This document shows positions 1-10,756 of a stretch of 64,000 bases of DNA, in pieces. Where the stretch lies: positions 75,982,564 through 76,046,563 of the forward strand of contig NC_092805.1 of assembly GCF_040954645.1 (NCBI RefSeq), read 5' to 3'. The translations under genes were made by a program, and so were the position numbers. This DNA is from Diabrotica undecimpunctata (taxonomy: Eukaryota; Arthropoda; Insecta; Coleoptera; Chrysomelidae). Positions within the stretch are counted from its first letter, which is position 1. Each line of letters opens with the position of its first letter. The notes under the pieces are model-generated. The model was not told the origin of the DNA and did not search any database. It saw only the letters and a list, made by a program, of their open reading frames with translations.

Positions 1-616
1 TTTTATACATATTAAATGAATCATGTTTTCCCTGTAATTCTTCAATTTCTGAACATTTGTTTTCGAAGTATGTTTGTTTTGCAGATTTTATTTTAGTCCT
101 TATCTCTTTATTAATTACTTTATACGTTTCTACGTTTTGGTTCTTAAAATTGCGTCTTTTTTCGATCAAATTCAAAATCTCATCGTTCATCCACTGTTGC
201 TTTTTTTGACTGCTCTCTTTTAAGTTTGGAGTTGAGTTGCTTATAATCGTTTTGATTTGGTTCCAATGATCCTCGATGGATTCTTGTTGTTCATAATTAT
301 CAAAATTGCTCTCTAAATTGTTTGCAATCATCTGGCTATTGTTTCTAATAAAATCCATATACAGTTTGTTATAGGATCGTTGTTGCTTTATCCGTTTAAG
401 TTTTAATTTTATTTCTGCTAACAACAGATTGTGATCCGATGGAACATCGGCACCAGGAAGAGTTTTTACAGACTTTACTGCATTTCTGTAACGCTCACTG
501 ATAGTTATGTAGTCAATTTGATTTCTGACGATATTACGGGGAGTGTTTGCTGGAGATTTCCATGTAAATAATCTCCGTTTAGGTAGTTTGAAAAATGTGT
601 TCTTTATACAAAGGTT
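1..616 (-). pseudogene. LINE ORF2 fragment, end of endonuclease and linker before RT (distal half of a split element)
   Basis: The minus strand reads through an almost open frame. It holds the end of an exonuclease-endonuclease-phosphatase (EEP) nuclease domain (NQIDYITIS, then DVPSDHNLLLAEIKLKL, where SDH is the typical catalytic motif) and a charged linker that normally precedes reverse transcriptase. It continues the minus-strand LINE found at 2375-2990; an inserted RTE-like element separates the halves. The wording resembles LINE proteins often annotated as craniofacial development protein 2-like. The RT domain should lie left of the window edge. No intact start exists, so this is a relic. 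Confidence 0.75.
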
Positions 617-627
617 ATGTTCTTTGC
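617..627. repeat. Left target-site duplication of the nested RTE-like LINE
   Basis: The 11-mer atgttctttgc occurs here and again at 2364-2374, directly flanking the inserted element. Removing 628-2374 rejoins the two halves of the minus-strand LINE. Because the insert ends in GAT triplets, the exact boundary is ambiguous by a few bases. Confidence 0.8.
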
Positions 628-1018
628 GGAGCACAGAGCCACCTTCTTTGTCGCTCACGTGGGTAACTTAAATCTGGCGCGTCCATGTCGCGGGGATTGG
701 CATCTATCATTTCAGTAGGCCGGAGTGAATACATGGCCAAGTCCAGATCGGGACCCAGTTCTGTGGGGTATAACACTGACCTAGGGATACAGGTGAAGAC
801 CACAACGGTAGGCACGGCGGAGAAGAAGATCTTCGGTGCGACGTGGATGGCGGAAGTGGCATCCCTGGATTTTAGGGATGGTATAAAATCAAACCGATAG
901 CGTCTGACCCATATTGGGCGGTTGTCGATAGCGTCTGTACCCATAATGGGCGACTGAACTAAAAACTCGTCAACACGCAAAGCAAGCGTGACGTTTTAAT
1001 TGCTATTACCCCTTTATT

Positions 1019-1855
1019 ATGTCAGATACAAATACAAAAACGGATTTACCCCAGGTGAGTAGAAAGAAAAATTCAGAATCTCACACTGATAGACTATCAG
1101 TCAGTCCCACGAATTCTGAGGGGGACAAAATTCTGACATATTTTAGAAAACCATCTAACAGATATATATTTCTAAAAATTGCAACTGTCAATGCAAGAAC
1201 CCTGCTATCAGAAGAAAAATTCATAGAAATGTAATCTGAACTTAATAAAATCAATTGGGACATTGTTGGAGTCGCTGAGGTCAGAAGGAAAGGAGAAAGC
1301 CTAACCACTTTAAAATCCGGTCACATTTTCTATTATGTCGAAGAAAACGATGGGAATGGAGGTATTGGGCTCTTTATTATTAAAAAACTAGCTGGGAATA
1401 TTATATCAGTAAAACCAGTTTCCACAAGAGTTATACTTGCAAAATTACAACTAAACACCCGTTACTCCATAAAGATCATTCAAGTCTATGCACCAACATC
1501 GAGTCACGCTGACGAAGAAATAGAACAGTTCTATGATGACTTGTACACAGCTGTTTCAGAAGACCAAGAACATTTTACGGTAATATGTGGCGACTTTAAT
1601 GCCAAAATAGGAATAAGCACTGATCCAGCTGAAAATGCCCTCGGAAATTTTGGCACACCAGATAGAAATGAAAGGGGCACAATACTCTTAAATTTCCTAT
1701 TAGAAAACAATCCATATTTAATGAATAGCTTGTTCTATAAGGAAATCCATAGAAGATGGACTTGAAAGAGCCCCGATGGTAAGACAAAAAATGAGATCGA
1801 CTTCATCATCACTGACAAAAAACATATAGTCAAAGATGTTACAGTCTTAAACTGC
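1019..1855 (+). pseudogene. LINE EEP endonuclease domain, interrupted by stops
   Basis: The frame starts at ATG 1019 and, after a stop at 1232-1234, continues with GVAEVRRKGE, then IIQVYAPTS, VICGDFNAKIG and NEIDFIITD. These match EEP nuclease signatures of LINEs: the catalytic Glu in the AEVR stretch, the N-A-K Mg-site region and the late D-F-I block. Stops at 1232 and 1763 break it. The C-terminal SDH motif and most of RT are missing because of the internal deletion. It lies in the nested RTE-like element and is non-functional. Confidence 0.75.
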
Positions 1856-2340
1856 ATTCGGAAAAATGAGAGACGTATTTAAAACAAATATACCGATCCA
1901 TTTAAAAAGAAAAGCTTTTAACCAGTGCGTTCTACCAGTCCTCACATACGGAGCAGAAACCTTAACTCTCACAAAAACATCAGCCGAAAAATTGAGAAGG
2001 ACACAACGAAAGATGAAGAGATCAATGCTTGGAATAAGCTTAAGAAATAGAATAAGAAACGAGGAAGTTCGTAGACGAACCGGAGTGGAAAACATTATCG
2101 AACATATTACAAGGCAAAAATGGAGATGTGCAGGACATGTTGCAAGAATGAAAGACGACAGTTGGACAAAAAAATTGCTTGAGTGAAGACCACGGACTGA
2201 CAAGCAAAGCCGAGGAAGACCTCCAACGCGATGGACCGACGACCTCAAAAGAATCGTGACCAATTGGATAGCAGAGGTGCAGAACAGAAGCAGATGGAAA
2301 AGGCTAGAGGAGGCCTATGTTCAACAATGGACAACTCAGG
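1856..2340 (+). pseudogene. LINE reverse transcriptase C-terminal end
   Basis: The frame carries the characteristic LINE post-RT text: QCVLPVLTYGAETLTLT, then RTQRKMKRSMLGISL, RNEEVRRRTG, and KWRCAGHVARM, followed after a stop by RGRPPTRWTDDL. These segments follow the RT palm and thumb in RTE and related clades. The catalytic F-A-D-D region is absent because of the upstream deletion. The 3' untranslated end runs into the GAT microsatellite tail. Confidence 0.8.
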
Positions 2341-2363
2341 GCCGATTGATGATGATGATGATG

Positions 2364-2374
2364 ATGTTCTTTGC
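2364..2374. repeat. Right target-site duplication of the nested RTE-like LINE
   Basis: Second copy of atgttctttgc, directly after the GAT tail, matching 617-627. Confidence 0.8.
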
Positions 2375-2990
2375 AAAATCTGAGAAATAATCTCCTCTTT
2401 CATTTCTATCGCCCAGTCCATAACATTAAATAATGTTACTTTGTCTGCCTTTTCCTATCTTAGCATTAAGGTCACCCATCAGAATAGTAAGATCTCTAGT
2501 TTTGAGTTGGTCAGTGACGGTCTTTACATCGGCGTAGAACTTTTCAAGTTCTTCCAGTTCACTTTCCGCTGTCGGTGCATACACTTGTATTAAATTTATA
2601 TTTCTGGGTTTCGCGTTCAACTGAATCATTATGACCCGTTCAGATACCTTGCATATCGCCCTGTCACATTTGCTAACATCCTTTGTGACTATGAATCCTA
2701 CAGCATTACGATGATAATTACTATCTTCTCCTGCATAATACACTTCATGATCATCCACATGGCAAATGCCAGATCGGGGCCATCGCATTTCACTAATACC
2801 CAGAATTGATATTTGCAGTCTTCTCATCTCATTTATGGCATTCTGTGTTTTTCCGGGTTCATATAAACTCCGCACATTCCATGTGCCTATTCTACAGCTT
2901 TTTTCGATATCAAATTTGGCCCAGCCGGACCCATTCTTCGCACCCCTACCTTATTTAAGAGGCGCCCGTACTCGGGGCCATCGTTTAATT
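2375..2990 (-). pseudogene. LINE ORF2 endonuclease N-terminal half (proximal half of the split element)
   Basis: On the minus strand the frame carries IGTWNVRSLYEPGKT, LGISEMRWP, GFIVTKDV, LIQVYAPT and ILMGDLNAKIGKG, which are the ordered EEP-endonuclease blocks of a LINE. Reading continues past an in-frame TAA at 2426-2428 into LGDRNERGD, then needs a small frameshift near 2390 to match the continuation at 1-616. The classic opening W-N-V-R-S-L lies upstream of the first ATG at 2875, so the true start is further 5' or was lost. No RT remains here. Confidence 0.75.
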
Positions 2991-3420
2991 CCTCAGCTAT
3001 ATTGATAAACCTGGGAAAAATAGTGTAGTAGTCATTCCCTTGGATTTCTAAACCGCTGTGTACATGCTGTTTAAGTGGTTACTACCGCACCGGGTACTGT
3101 TATGTTTTGACCGTTCTGGCCTACATGACTTCCGCTTAATACAAATACTGAAAGACCAGCTACTGCTTTCCAGGTTTGATTTTATATAAACCCTAAAACC
3201 ATTGGGCTGCCACCTTCGCCCTCCAGACCGTTGTAAAGACCTTCTTCTCCGCTCTGGATGCCGTTGTGGTCTTCATCCATAACCCTGGAGAAGGGACCCT
3301 TAACAGGTACTAGTTTCCCGGGCCAGGAAACACCTGGAATCTGCGGAAGGCAGGGATTGATTCACTTTCCCTGATAGGACTGTCCAAAAAGTAGTTCCTA
3401 CCCGCTGTCCGCGAATCTCT
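2991..3420 (-). other. Probable 5' region of the minus-strand LINE, non-coding
   Basis: The stretch is GC-richer than its surroundings and directly precedes the endonuclease frame on the minus strand. I see no long open frame or recognisable motif. The composition drop near 3420 probably marks the element's 5' end, but no second TSD copy could be identified. Confidence 0.35.
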
Positions 3421-4354
3421 ATATACAGCAGTTTTAATATATTAAAATGAGTGAGTTTATTATCTAAGGGGATGTCATATAGTTTTTAGAAAAATTCTCT
3501 TTAATTTAAGGTGTCGTAAGCGGTATTTATATTTACAAATACCACCCCTGATGCCTGATATCTTTCGTACTCGTTGTTACTTTTTGCACTCACGATGACC
3601 TCTATTAACATAAGTGACCAATTTAAAAAGTGATTTATAAATTATTGTAATTTAAATTTTATTAATTTATGAAACAAATATTGCACGTCATAAACTGTAG
3701 CAATCAGAAAGTTACTAAGATCTCCCTGCTGTACAGAGTTTTCTATAATTTTATGTGGTAACAAATATTAGAGTACTACTACTTTCTTAAACTGTTACAC
3801 GAAAACTCCACTCGATATACGTACATTTATATGATAAATGTTTCAGTCCGATGCATTAAAAGGAAATACTAATGCATAAAAATGGAAACTTTCCAAGTTT
3901 ATAATAGACGCTTACTTAAGTTTAAAAATAATTAAAGCAAGTAATATAAATTACTAGCTTGCCTATTAAACATAAAAGTAATATAAATTTATATGTCGGT
4001 TAACAATTTATATTATAAAAATTTTAACTACGTTAGCCAAGTATCTATGAAATTCCTCGATGCCTAAATTGATGAATATTAATATAAATTTCAAGTCCCA
4101 CAATATACCTGCTGTAAAATTTCAAAATCTACGACTAATAAAATTATTGGCAACATTGCAGGAGCTTAGTTTTGTACCAGACAAGGTGTATACGGATCCC
4201 AAAAATGTTTTAACGTATTACGGAGCCTACTTGATCCTATGCGTTGGTCGGAGTCTACATAAAGCGCTACTTAGATAATAATATACTCGGTGTATATTCT
4301 CCTAGAGTTCGTATAACACCGTTTTAGTACGGAGCCCACATTAACCGCTAGATC
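3421..4354. other. AT-rich stretch with no recognisable feature
   Basis: Only short open frames are present, including an unrecognised 72-codon ORF at 4060-4278. No protein motif, tandem repeat or clear inverted repeat was seen. Confidence 0.4.
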
Positions 4355-4393
4355 TATATATATATAATATATAATATATAATATATATATATA
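4355..4393. repeat. Imperfect (TA)n tract bounding repeat E1 copy 1
   Basis: An interrupted TA dinucleotide run immediately left of the E1 terminus catcatactatc. Confidence 0.9.
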
Positions 4394-4818
4394 CATCATA
4401 CTATCATTTTCGCATCGATACATTATGCTTTTACCATCAATTTAGCATCGACTTGCAAAGTAGCATCTGTATATCGACGCTACTTTACAAGACCTTAATA
4501 ACTTTTTTCCTGAACTTGTTACAAGAATTTTAACCATCTCATTGATTAGAGTGTTGATACCGTGTTGGTATTTTAAAATATCCGCTTTCTCTTTTTATCC
4601 CTTACTGAGTTATACAAGTTTATTCCAGAAAATGTTTGAGTCTAAAATGATGGTACAGTGAAAATATTATATATATTTAGTTCAGGGTTTTACCGTTTAC
4701 TCGCTGCCATTATATACATGAAAATGTATATCCCACTTTCATTATCAATCATTTTAGCATCAGAAATTTGGCATCGCTGTTGAATATAATATTACCCACA
4801 ATGAAATAGTAAATTTAA

Positions 4819-4819
<1 letters not shown>

Positions 4820-4892
<73 letters not shown>
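4820..4892. repeat. (TA)n tract internal to E1 copy 1
   Basis: Uninterrupted TA dinucleotides. The equivalent tract in E1 copy 2 is at 26944-27062 and is longer. Confidence 0.95.
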
Positions 4893-4894
<2 letters not shown>

Positions 4895-4939
4895 TTTTCA
4901 TCCACAAATCATTCTGGCATCATGGTTGGTTAAAAGTAA

Positions 4940-5880
4940 CGGGATATGATATATTGCAACTACCTATGGTATCTTCGCTCCAATTGGTCCAGTCGCGACG
5001 TACAGCCCCTCAAATGATAGGATTTAACCAATAAAATACAATAAGACAGAAAAATCAAATATAGCAGCATGTCAAAAAGGCCTTAATTATATATCTTCGT
5101 TTCTATAAGTCCAATCGTGACGTACAGTATCTCAAATGACAGGATTTAACGAATTGAAAACAATGAAATAAAAAAATTAAATACAGCAACATGTCAAAAG
5201 GGCCGTAGTCACGTATCTTCGGTTCTATTAGTCCAATCGTGACGTATAGTACCTATAATGATAGGATTTAACATAGAGAATACAATGGGATACAAAAATC
5301 AAATACAGAACAATGTCAAAAGGGCCTTAGTTGTGTATCTTTAGTTCTATTAGTCCAATCATGACGTACAGTACCTCAAATGAAAGGATTTAACAAATAA
5401 AATACAATGAGGTATAAAAATTAAATAAAGTAGCATGTCAAAATGGCCTTAGTTATGTATCTTCGGTCCTATTAGTCCAATCATGACGAACGATACCTCA
5501 AATGATAGAATTTAACTAATAGAATACAATGAGATAGAAATCAAATACAGCAAAATATTAAAAGGGCCTTAGCTACGTATCTTCGTTTTTATTAGCCCAA
5601 TCGTGACGTACAGTACCTCAAATGATAGGATTTAACCAATCGAATACAATAAGATAGAAAAATAAAATACATCAGTTTATCAAAAGGGCCTTAGTTATGT
5701 ATCTGCGGTCCTATTAGTCCAATCGTGACGTACAGTACCTCAAATGGTAACATTTAACCAATAGAATACTACGACGTAGAAATCAAATACATCAACACGT
5801 CAAAAGGACCTTAGGTATATATCTTTGCTCCTATATATGTTATGTCTTAGTTGCGTATCTCAGGTCCTATAGGTCTAATC
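4940..5880 (+). repeat. 122-bp tandem satellite array, about 7.5 monomers
   Basis: The landmark ccaatcgtgacgtacag and its variants recur at 4989, 5111, 5233, 5354, 5477, 5597 and 5719, a spacing of 120-123 bp. Other monomer landmarks are aaagggccttag and aggatttaac. Monomers are diverged from each other but keep their length, which suggests an old array. It lies inside transposon-like unit E1 and recurs with one extra monomer in copy 2. Confidence 0.92.
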
Positions 5881-6109
5881 AGGATATATGGAGCCTAAAA
5901 TGATAGGATTTAAAGAAGATAATACGATAGTGGAGAGAAATTCAACATGGCTGCATCTAATAACACCTTAAACTGGCAGCAATAAAACGAATTTACGCAC
6001 AGAGGTATGTGGCATATTACGTGACAGAATTTATCAAATACCGTACGATTACTTCATACATCTCTTTGCATACGTCCACTTTTGGTTAACTACTTAGTAT
6101 GTATTCAGT

Positions 6110-6470
6110 ACTTAGCTTTACGGTGTTGAGGCATGGACTCTTAAACAGAAGAATGTTACAAATCTTGAAAGCTTTGAGATGTGGTGCTACTGCCGTATAC
6201 TAAAAATAAGTTGAGTGGATAAAATTACAAATGAAGGGGTAATACGTAGAATACATAACGATCCAGAAGTTATACTGAATATAAAAAAGAGAAAACTTAA
6301 ACACTTTGGCCACCTGATGAGTTAGTGATGAGTGAATTATTCAAAACAGCAGTAAATAAAATTAAAATCGCCCTAAGGATATCCAATCTCCGATAGGAGA
6401 GGCACTCAAAGAAGAAAATATGAAAGACTCGAAAAATCTCCAACGTTCACTGTTAAACATATTCCTCCCG
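6110..6470 (+). pseudogene. LINE RT C-terminal remnant in E1 copy 1
   Basis: Broken frames resemble the post-RT region of LINEs (VEAWTLKQKNV, then MWCYCRILKIS and VIRRIHNDPEV). A short deletion relative to copy 2 follows the G-H-L-M segment near 6320. No catalytic part of RT is present. The remnant is shared with copy 2, so it was captured before E1 duplicated. Confidence 0.65.
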
Positions 6471-6899
6471 TTCACTGCACACATTTACTGCTCCTTGACG
6501 CTGTGACGAGAATGAGATAGGATTTAACAAATAAAATGACAGAAAACTAAACAAGACAGTGTGTCAAACGTGGAATGCGTCGTAGAACGTGAAATAGCGT
6601 CAAATTATATGATGGCCATAGACGTTTCTTTAATACCCAGCAAACGACTCGCTTTGTAAAGTTACATAGGCGGGATCTGTGCGAGAAAAAGTCGATCATT
6701 TGTTTTATAATCCAAAGGGGACCATAAAATATTCAACGTTAAAATGTGACATAATGTAACGTTATGACAAATCTTTTTTCTCCCGCACGGGTGCATGCCT
6801 ATGTACCTATGCAAGGGGAGTCGTGCATAACCTTTAAGTTGATCGTAATACGAGAATACAAGAAGAGTTGCAGTAAAAGATTTTTCTAAATATAGAGTG
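6471..6899. other. E1 non-coding spacer
   Basis: Also present in copy 2 (28850-29250). No coding motif recognised; the short minus-strand ORF at 6662-6907 is unsupported. Confidence 0.4.
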
Positions 6900-7699
6900 T
6901 AAACCATATTTCCAATGCTTTATGAAAGAGAACCAGTTTATAATATTCTGGACGACGTAATAACACCTTATTTTAGAATATTGGTCGATGAATTGAAATC
7001 ATTGTTCAAGAAACGAATTATTCATGTACAGATGTTTTACTCTAAAAACATGTAAAATTAAAATCTCGATTAAAAAAGTTGCAACCAGTTACTCTCGATG
7101 AAATTTAACCCCATTATTGATTTTACGAGTGATAAAATGGGTCGACAAAAGACCAGTTTTAATCCTTGCAACATTTAAACATAATAGTTGTATCTTGGTT
7201 TAATCAAATAAAAAGAAAAATTATACACAAGTACTAAAACCACAAATTATTCTCGATTATAACTTGGTGAAAAAGAGTGTTGATTTTAGTGATCAAGTGG
7301 CTTCTTACCAAAGCCCAATACGCAAAATTCTGAAGTGGTACCGGAAAGTGGCAATGGAATTAATATTTAATACCGCAGTAGTCAATGCTTAGTTGCTAAA
7401 TAATAGAAAACGTAAAAAAAGCGACAACCTATCCTTGAGTTCAGACTGGAGTTCGCGAAGGCGTTTACAAATAAAGAAATGTTGTAACCCTCATGACCAG
7501 TTACACCCAAAAATACCATCTAAGGCAAAGCGATGTAGATAATACAAAGAGAAGAAAGTGTACAAGATGTTACAAAGTTTTAAGAAGAAGCATGACTAGT
7601 AGAAAGGCCGATAGAAAAGTTAAAAAAGTTAAAACATACTCTGAAGAATGTGATGGCAAAACTGAAATATATCTAGTGTGCTTCAATGAAGCACATTAA
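6900..7699 (+). pseudogene. piggyBac-like transposase C-terminal region, decayed
   Basis: Frames with several stops contain a W-V-D-K-R-P-V-L-I segment, then KPQIILDYNLVKKSVDFSDQ and SYQSPIRKILKWYRKVAMEL. These match the late catalytic region of piggyBac-family transposases, where the D-Y-N and D-x-S-D-Q blocks are conserved. The 68-codon ORF at 7493-7699 has C-x2-C, a later E-E-C and the ending LVCFNEAH, like the cysteine-rich C-terminal domain of the family. It lies upstream of the N-terminal piece on the same strand, an inverted domain order. Confidence 0.75.
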
Positions 7700-7856
7700 A
7701 AAACAATTTTACTTATACAGGAACTATTATTGAGTAAAAACGTATTGTGGCTCAAGTGGCCTTATAGTATTGGAAGTCGTAAGTTGATAGTTTCCAGTAG
7801 AACGTTTTTATTGTTAATTACCTCCGTAAAAGTGAGTTATAGTATTTATAAAGAAA

Positions 7857-8203
7857 TGGATGTAAATAATATGCCTTCGACATCTAAAAAAGGTAGATGT
7901 GAACATAAACGTAGATTGACCACTGCTGAATTACAATCATTGTTAGAAGCATCGGGCGAGGACGATGTGGATTAAATGAATGGTGGAAGTGACTGACAAA
8001 ATACTTGCACAAAGTCGTTCAGAAAAATCGAGGATTGCGTTTTGGAAAGAGACAACACAAACAGAATTTAAGACTTTTCTCGAGCTTAAGTTCCATATGG
8101 GGACAATTAAAATGAACCGTCTGCATGACTACTGGAAAAGTATAGGTAACTATAATAGTGTTGACTTGACTAGACAATTGTTCATAGCCCATATGAAGAA
8201 ATA
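7857..8203 (+). pseudogene. piggyBac-like transposase N-terminal region, decayed
   Basis: The sequence reads NNMPSTSKKGRCEHKRRLT, then a stop, then SRIAFWKETTQTEFKTFLEL and KMNRLHDYWKS. The W-K-x-T-T-x-x-E-F-x-x-F-L block followed by D-Y-W is typical of the start of the DDE_Tnp_1_7 (piggyBac) domain. The frame then ends, so the catalytic core is missing. It probably belongs to a second piggyBac copy placed after the end of a first. Confidence 0.72.
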
Positions 8204-9510
8204 ACCTAATCCTCACTTGTCAAAGAAACTAAAAAAACGTTAAGTGGTCTAAAAACTAAAAAGTCCCCTATTCAAACTGGTTTTTAATAAAAAATTTAAT
8301 AATATGTTAAAAGTTTTTTTAATATACCCTAAAACTGAAAGCGCAAATAATCGATTGCAAGTTACATAATACTTATAGTCATACGAGTTTGGACAAGTAC
8401 AGTTGTTTAAATAATTGCTTTCTGTGATAAACAAATTGAATAAATTGTAAAATATTTTTTGATCTGCTTGATATTTAGCACACTTTAATAACTCATCAAT
8501 TGCCATGATTTCAAGTAGCTATATTATCTGTCGTTAGTCACAAAACAAAGTTATTAACATTTATAAATTACTACAAACATATAATATCTTAGAGTTTATG
8601 GTTTTTTGGAATTATCTCAATTATTTATGTATTTAAATTTGGTATTTCTCTACATAGAAAACTTTTTATGGTCTACAACTTTTATTTAAATTATTTTTCT
8701 TTAGAATGTATACAAAACGTTTTATAAGCAAAATTTTTTATTTTGCCTTTTAAGATTGTTTAAGAAAACAAAGCAAAATCAACTGTACGTCTTTTTCAAA
8801 ATTACATTTTTAATTAACTAATATTTAACGATACGATTTCCAATATTTAACCTTGTTTATTGTACAAATTATGTAAAAATGTGTATACACATTTTGTACA
8901 AAAAACGTTTTTTGAGAACGATTTCCTGAATTGAAATCAAAATGTTAAACATTAAATAATTAAAAATGTGATTCTCATCCCAATCACAACCAATATTTTT
9001 GACCTAATCCCATTAAAATCTAATATTTATCTTAAACTATTCACTGATAGCTTCGATTAAACAGCTTGGAAATATGTAAAATATTCCTCTACACAACTCT
9101 CTGGGAAAAAATATCTAAATTGAATAAATATAACAACTGAACATTGATATAAAAAAACTAGTTGGTTGACCCCAGCCGGTCGGCAGGTAGTTTCAATGCC
9201 TGCATTTGAACTTGACCCAAAACCGATCGATATTTTTATGTTTTCAAATATTATTTAAGTATTAACACTGGCAACATCTATTGGCTTTAAAATGATACCA
9301 AATACAGTAATTTTACCTCCCAATATTAAAATGATGGTTTGATGTAAAAAATTTAATTTATAAAAAAATCGGATTATTGAAAAACCGACAACGGTGCCAA
9401 GCCTACAAAGGTGCACTAAACGAACATACACGACTTATAAATAGAAAATGATAGCATTTCTTGGTGATGCTAAATGACTGCAACGTGAAAAGAGCTTAAA
9501 ACGATAGTGG

Positions 9511-9514
<4 letters not shown>
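8204..9514. other. AT-rich 3' part of E1 copy 1
   Basis: No gene seen. The stretch is shared with copy 2 (31700-33178) and ends in the right terminus gatagtgggatg against the TA tract. Confidence 0.5.

Positions 9515-9608
<94 letters not shown>
9515..9608. repeat. (TA)n tract between E1 copy 1 and gypsy-1
   Basis: A long TA run with two small interruptions. E1 ends exactly on its left, and a truncated gypsy-1 gag piece starts on its right. Confidence 0.95.
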
Positions 9609-9609
<1 letters not shown>

Positions 9610-9817
9610 GGTTTTCTTCTATTTCCTCTGGGTTTTGGCCTTTTTGAGTTGGTGCCTTGATGATCGCAACTAATCTCGCTCTTAGCTCGCTGAAATTCCC
9701 TTCCGTCGGCTGTTCTCTGTTTGTTAATTCGGCTATAAGTTCGTCTTTCTTTAATAGGTACACCCAACTAACCTTCGACGTTTCCGGAGCGTCTGTCATT
9801 TTTGAACTGTGAATCAC
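9609..9817 (-). pseudogene. Truncated gag N-terminus of a second gypsy-1 unit
   Basis: About 70 codons, nearly identical to the start of the full gag at 15356 (the V-Y-L-L versus V-H-L-L difference is visible). It contains the LLKKDELIAELTNRE segment and stops at the TA tract. With the LTR beside it, this is the start of another copy of the same element. Confidence 0.88.
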
Positions 9818-9907
9818 CCTGTATTTGATTAAAATTTGAAATGTAGTACTGTCTCATGAAAATAAAATTCGGAATTCGGTCGGTATTATTGTTTAAAACG
9901 TATTTTT

Positions 9908-9921
9908 CTGCTCGGGCGCCA
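9908..9921 (-). promoter_or_regulatory. Primer binding site of the truncated gypsy-1 unit
   Basis: The minus strand reads tggcgcccgagcag, two bases after the LTR end. The opening TGGCGCCC matches the lysine-tRNA type primer sites known in gypsy elements and retroviruses. Confidence 0.7.
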
Positions 9922-9923
9922 TT

Positions 9924-10557
9924 TGTGATGTCCTCTCGTGGGAGTCACTATCCGGGTAGCTTTTAGACAGTCAGAGACAGAGTTCAAAATAAAAATAAAA
10001 CTTTATTATCTTCCTTAAATTAAATTGACAAAAATCTTATGTACATATTTACAATTTGGTTTAGTCTTCTCAGTACCTGGCCTATTTATTCAAATTAAGT
10101 TTGACCTTGTCATATGAAATTAGTCTTATCGGCAAGCGAGTCTGTATTTGAAATTTTACGGGAACGTTGTATCGATTCAATAACAGCGGACGATAGGTAC
10201 AAAGAAAGGAAAGGAACTCAACACGTCCCTTAAGTGATTCGGGTTAATAGGACACTCCTCGACAGTCTCAACACGACTGCTTCAGAGTACGGGTAGTGAA
10301 GAGCTCAACACGCTCTTCGGGTAACGGCGGTATGGGACGGAACAACTTGTGAACTCAACACGTCCACAAGCCGGGGAAGGGAAGAAGAGAACCTTCAGTC
10401 AACACCTGTCGATTCTCTCTCTATGAGGAAATGTTGCGGTTTATATAGCGGAGCTTGGTAATTAGTTTTGCCCTTTCTACTGTCGATACATTCCTACTTC
10501 ATGGGTTGGTTCGCGCGCAAGCTGGTTTAACGGTGATGGCGTGGACTCATCGTTACA
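9924..10557 (-). repeat. gypsy-1 LTR (3' LTR of the complete unit), 634 bp
   Basis: On the minus strand it opens with TGTAACGATGAG and ends in ACATCACA, the usual TG...CA ends. It is flanked by a purine-rich tract before and a primer site after. It matches 15463-16094 except for about eight substitutions. Confidence 0.92.
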
Positions 10558-10575
10558 CCCCCTCTTCCTGGAAAG
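10558..10575 (-). promoter_or_regulatory. Polypurine tract of gypsy-1
   Basis: The minus strand reads aggaagaggggg directly before the LTR start TGTAAC, the expected position for plus-strand DNA priming. Confidence 0.75.
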
Positions 10576-10756
10576 AAAAAAATTTTGGAACAAATTTTTT
10601 TTATTTTTATTCCTTGCCAGGTACTTGGTTACCCTAAAAAAAATTTACAATACATCGAAATAAAAAATGTCCGCCCTAAAAAAAAATAAATATCGTCTTC
10701 TTAAAAAAAAATCGTCTTCCTCTCTCTTAAAAAAAAACGTCTTCCTTCGTGGGGCT

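Larger units (their letters stand above)
628..2363 (+). mobile_element. Internally deleted RTE-like non-LTR retrotransposon, nested
   Basis: The element has a GC-richer 5' leader (628-1018), an endonuclease ORF remnant, a junction at about 1855 where the endonuclease C-terminus meets only the last part of an RT ORF, and a 3' end in a short GAT repeat with no poly(A). RTE-type LINEs commonly end in such short tandem tails. At about 1.7 kb it is roughly half of a usual RTE length. It sits inside an opposite-strand LINE with an 11-bp TSD. Confidence 0.75.
4394..9514 (+). mobile_element. Composite repeat E1, copy 1
   Basis: This unit recurs in the same orientation at 26552-33178, with a shared order: short left terminus, (TA)n, 122-bp tandem array, LINE RT remnant, piggyBac C-terminal piece, piggyBac N-terminal piece, AT-rich 3' region, right terminus. 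Left ends read catcctactatc (copy 2) or catcatactatc (copy 1). The right end on the opposite strand reads catcccactatc, so the unit has short terminal inverted repeats of about 12 bp and is enclosed by TA tracts. The mobilising enzyme is unknown. Copy 1 lacks about 1.1 kb present in copy 2. Confidence 0.65.

Noticed and set aside
615..980. 121-codon minus-strand ORF and 71-codon plus-strand ORF at 685-900
   Set aside because: They overlap each other in the GC-richer leader of the RTE-like LINE, carry no motif, and are best explained as chance frames.
4060..4278. 72-codon ORF in the AT-rich spacer
   Set aside because: No recognisable domain, no neighbours and no supporting signals; left as unsupported.
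4940..5880. CRISPR-like array
   Set aside because: Monomers are directly adjacent 122-bp units without unique spacers, in eukaryotic repeat DNA; it is satellite sequence.
9435..9817. ORFs containing long Tyr-Ile repeats (also at 26354, 33125, 54831 and 62289)
   Set aside because: These are translations of (TA)n tracts.
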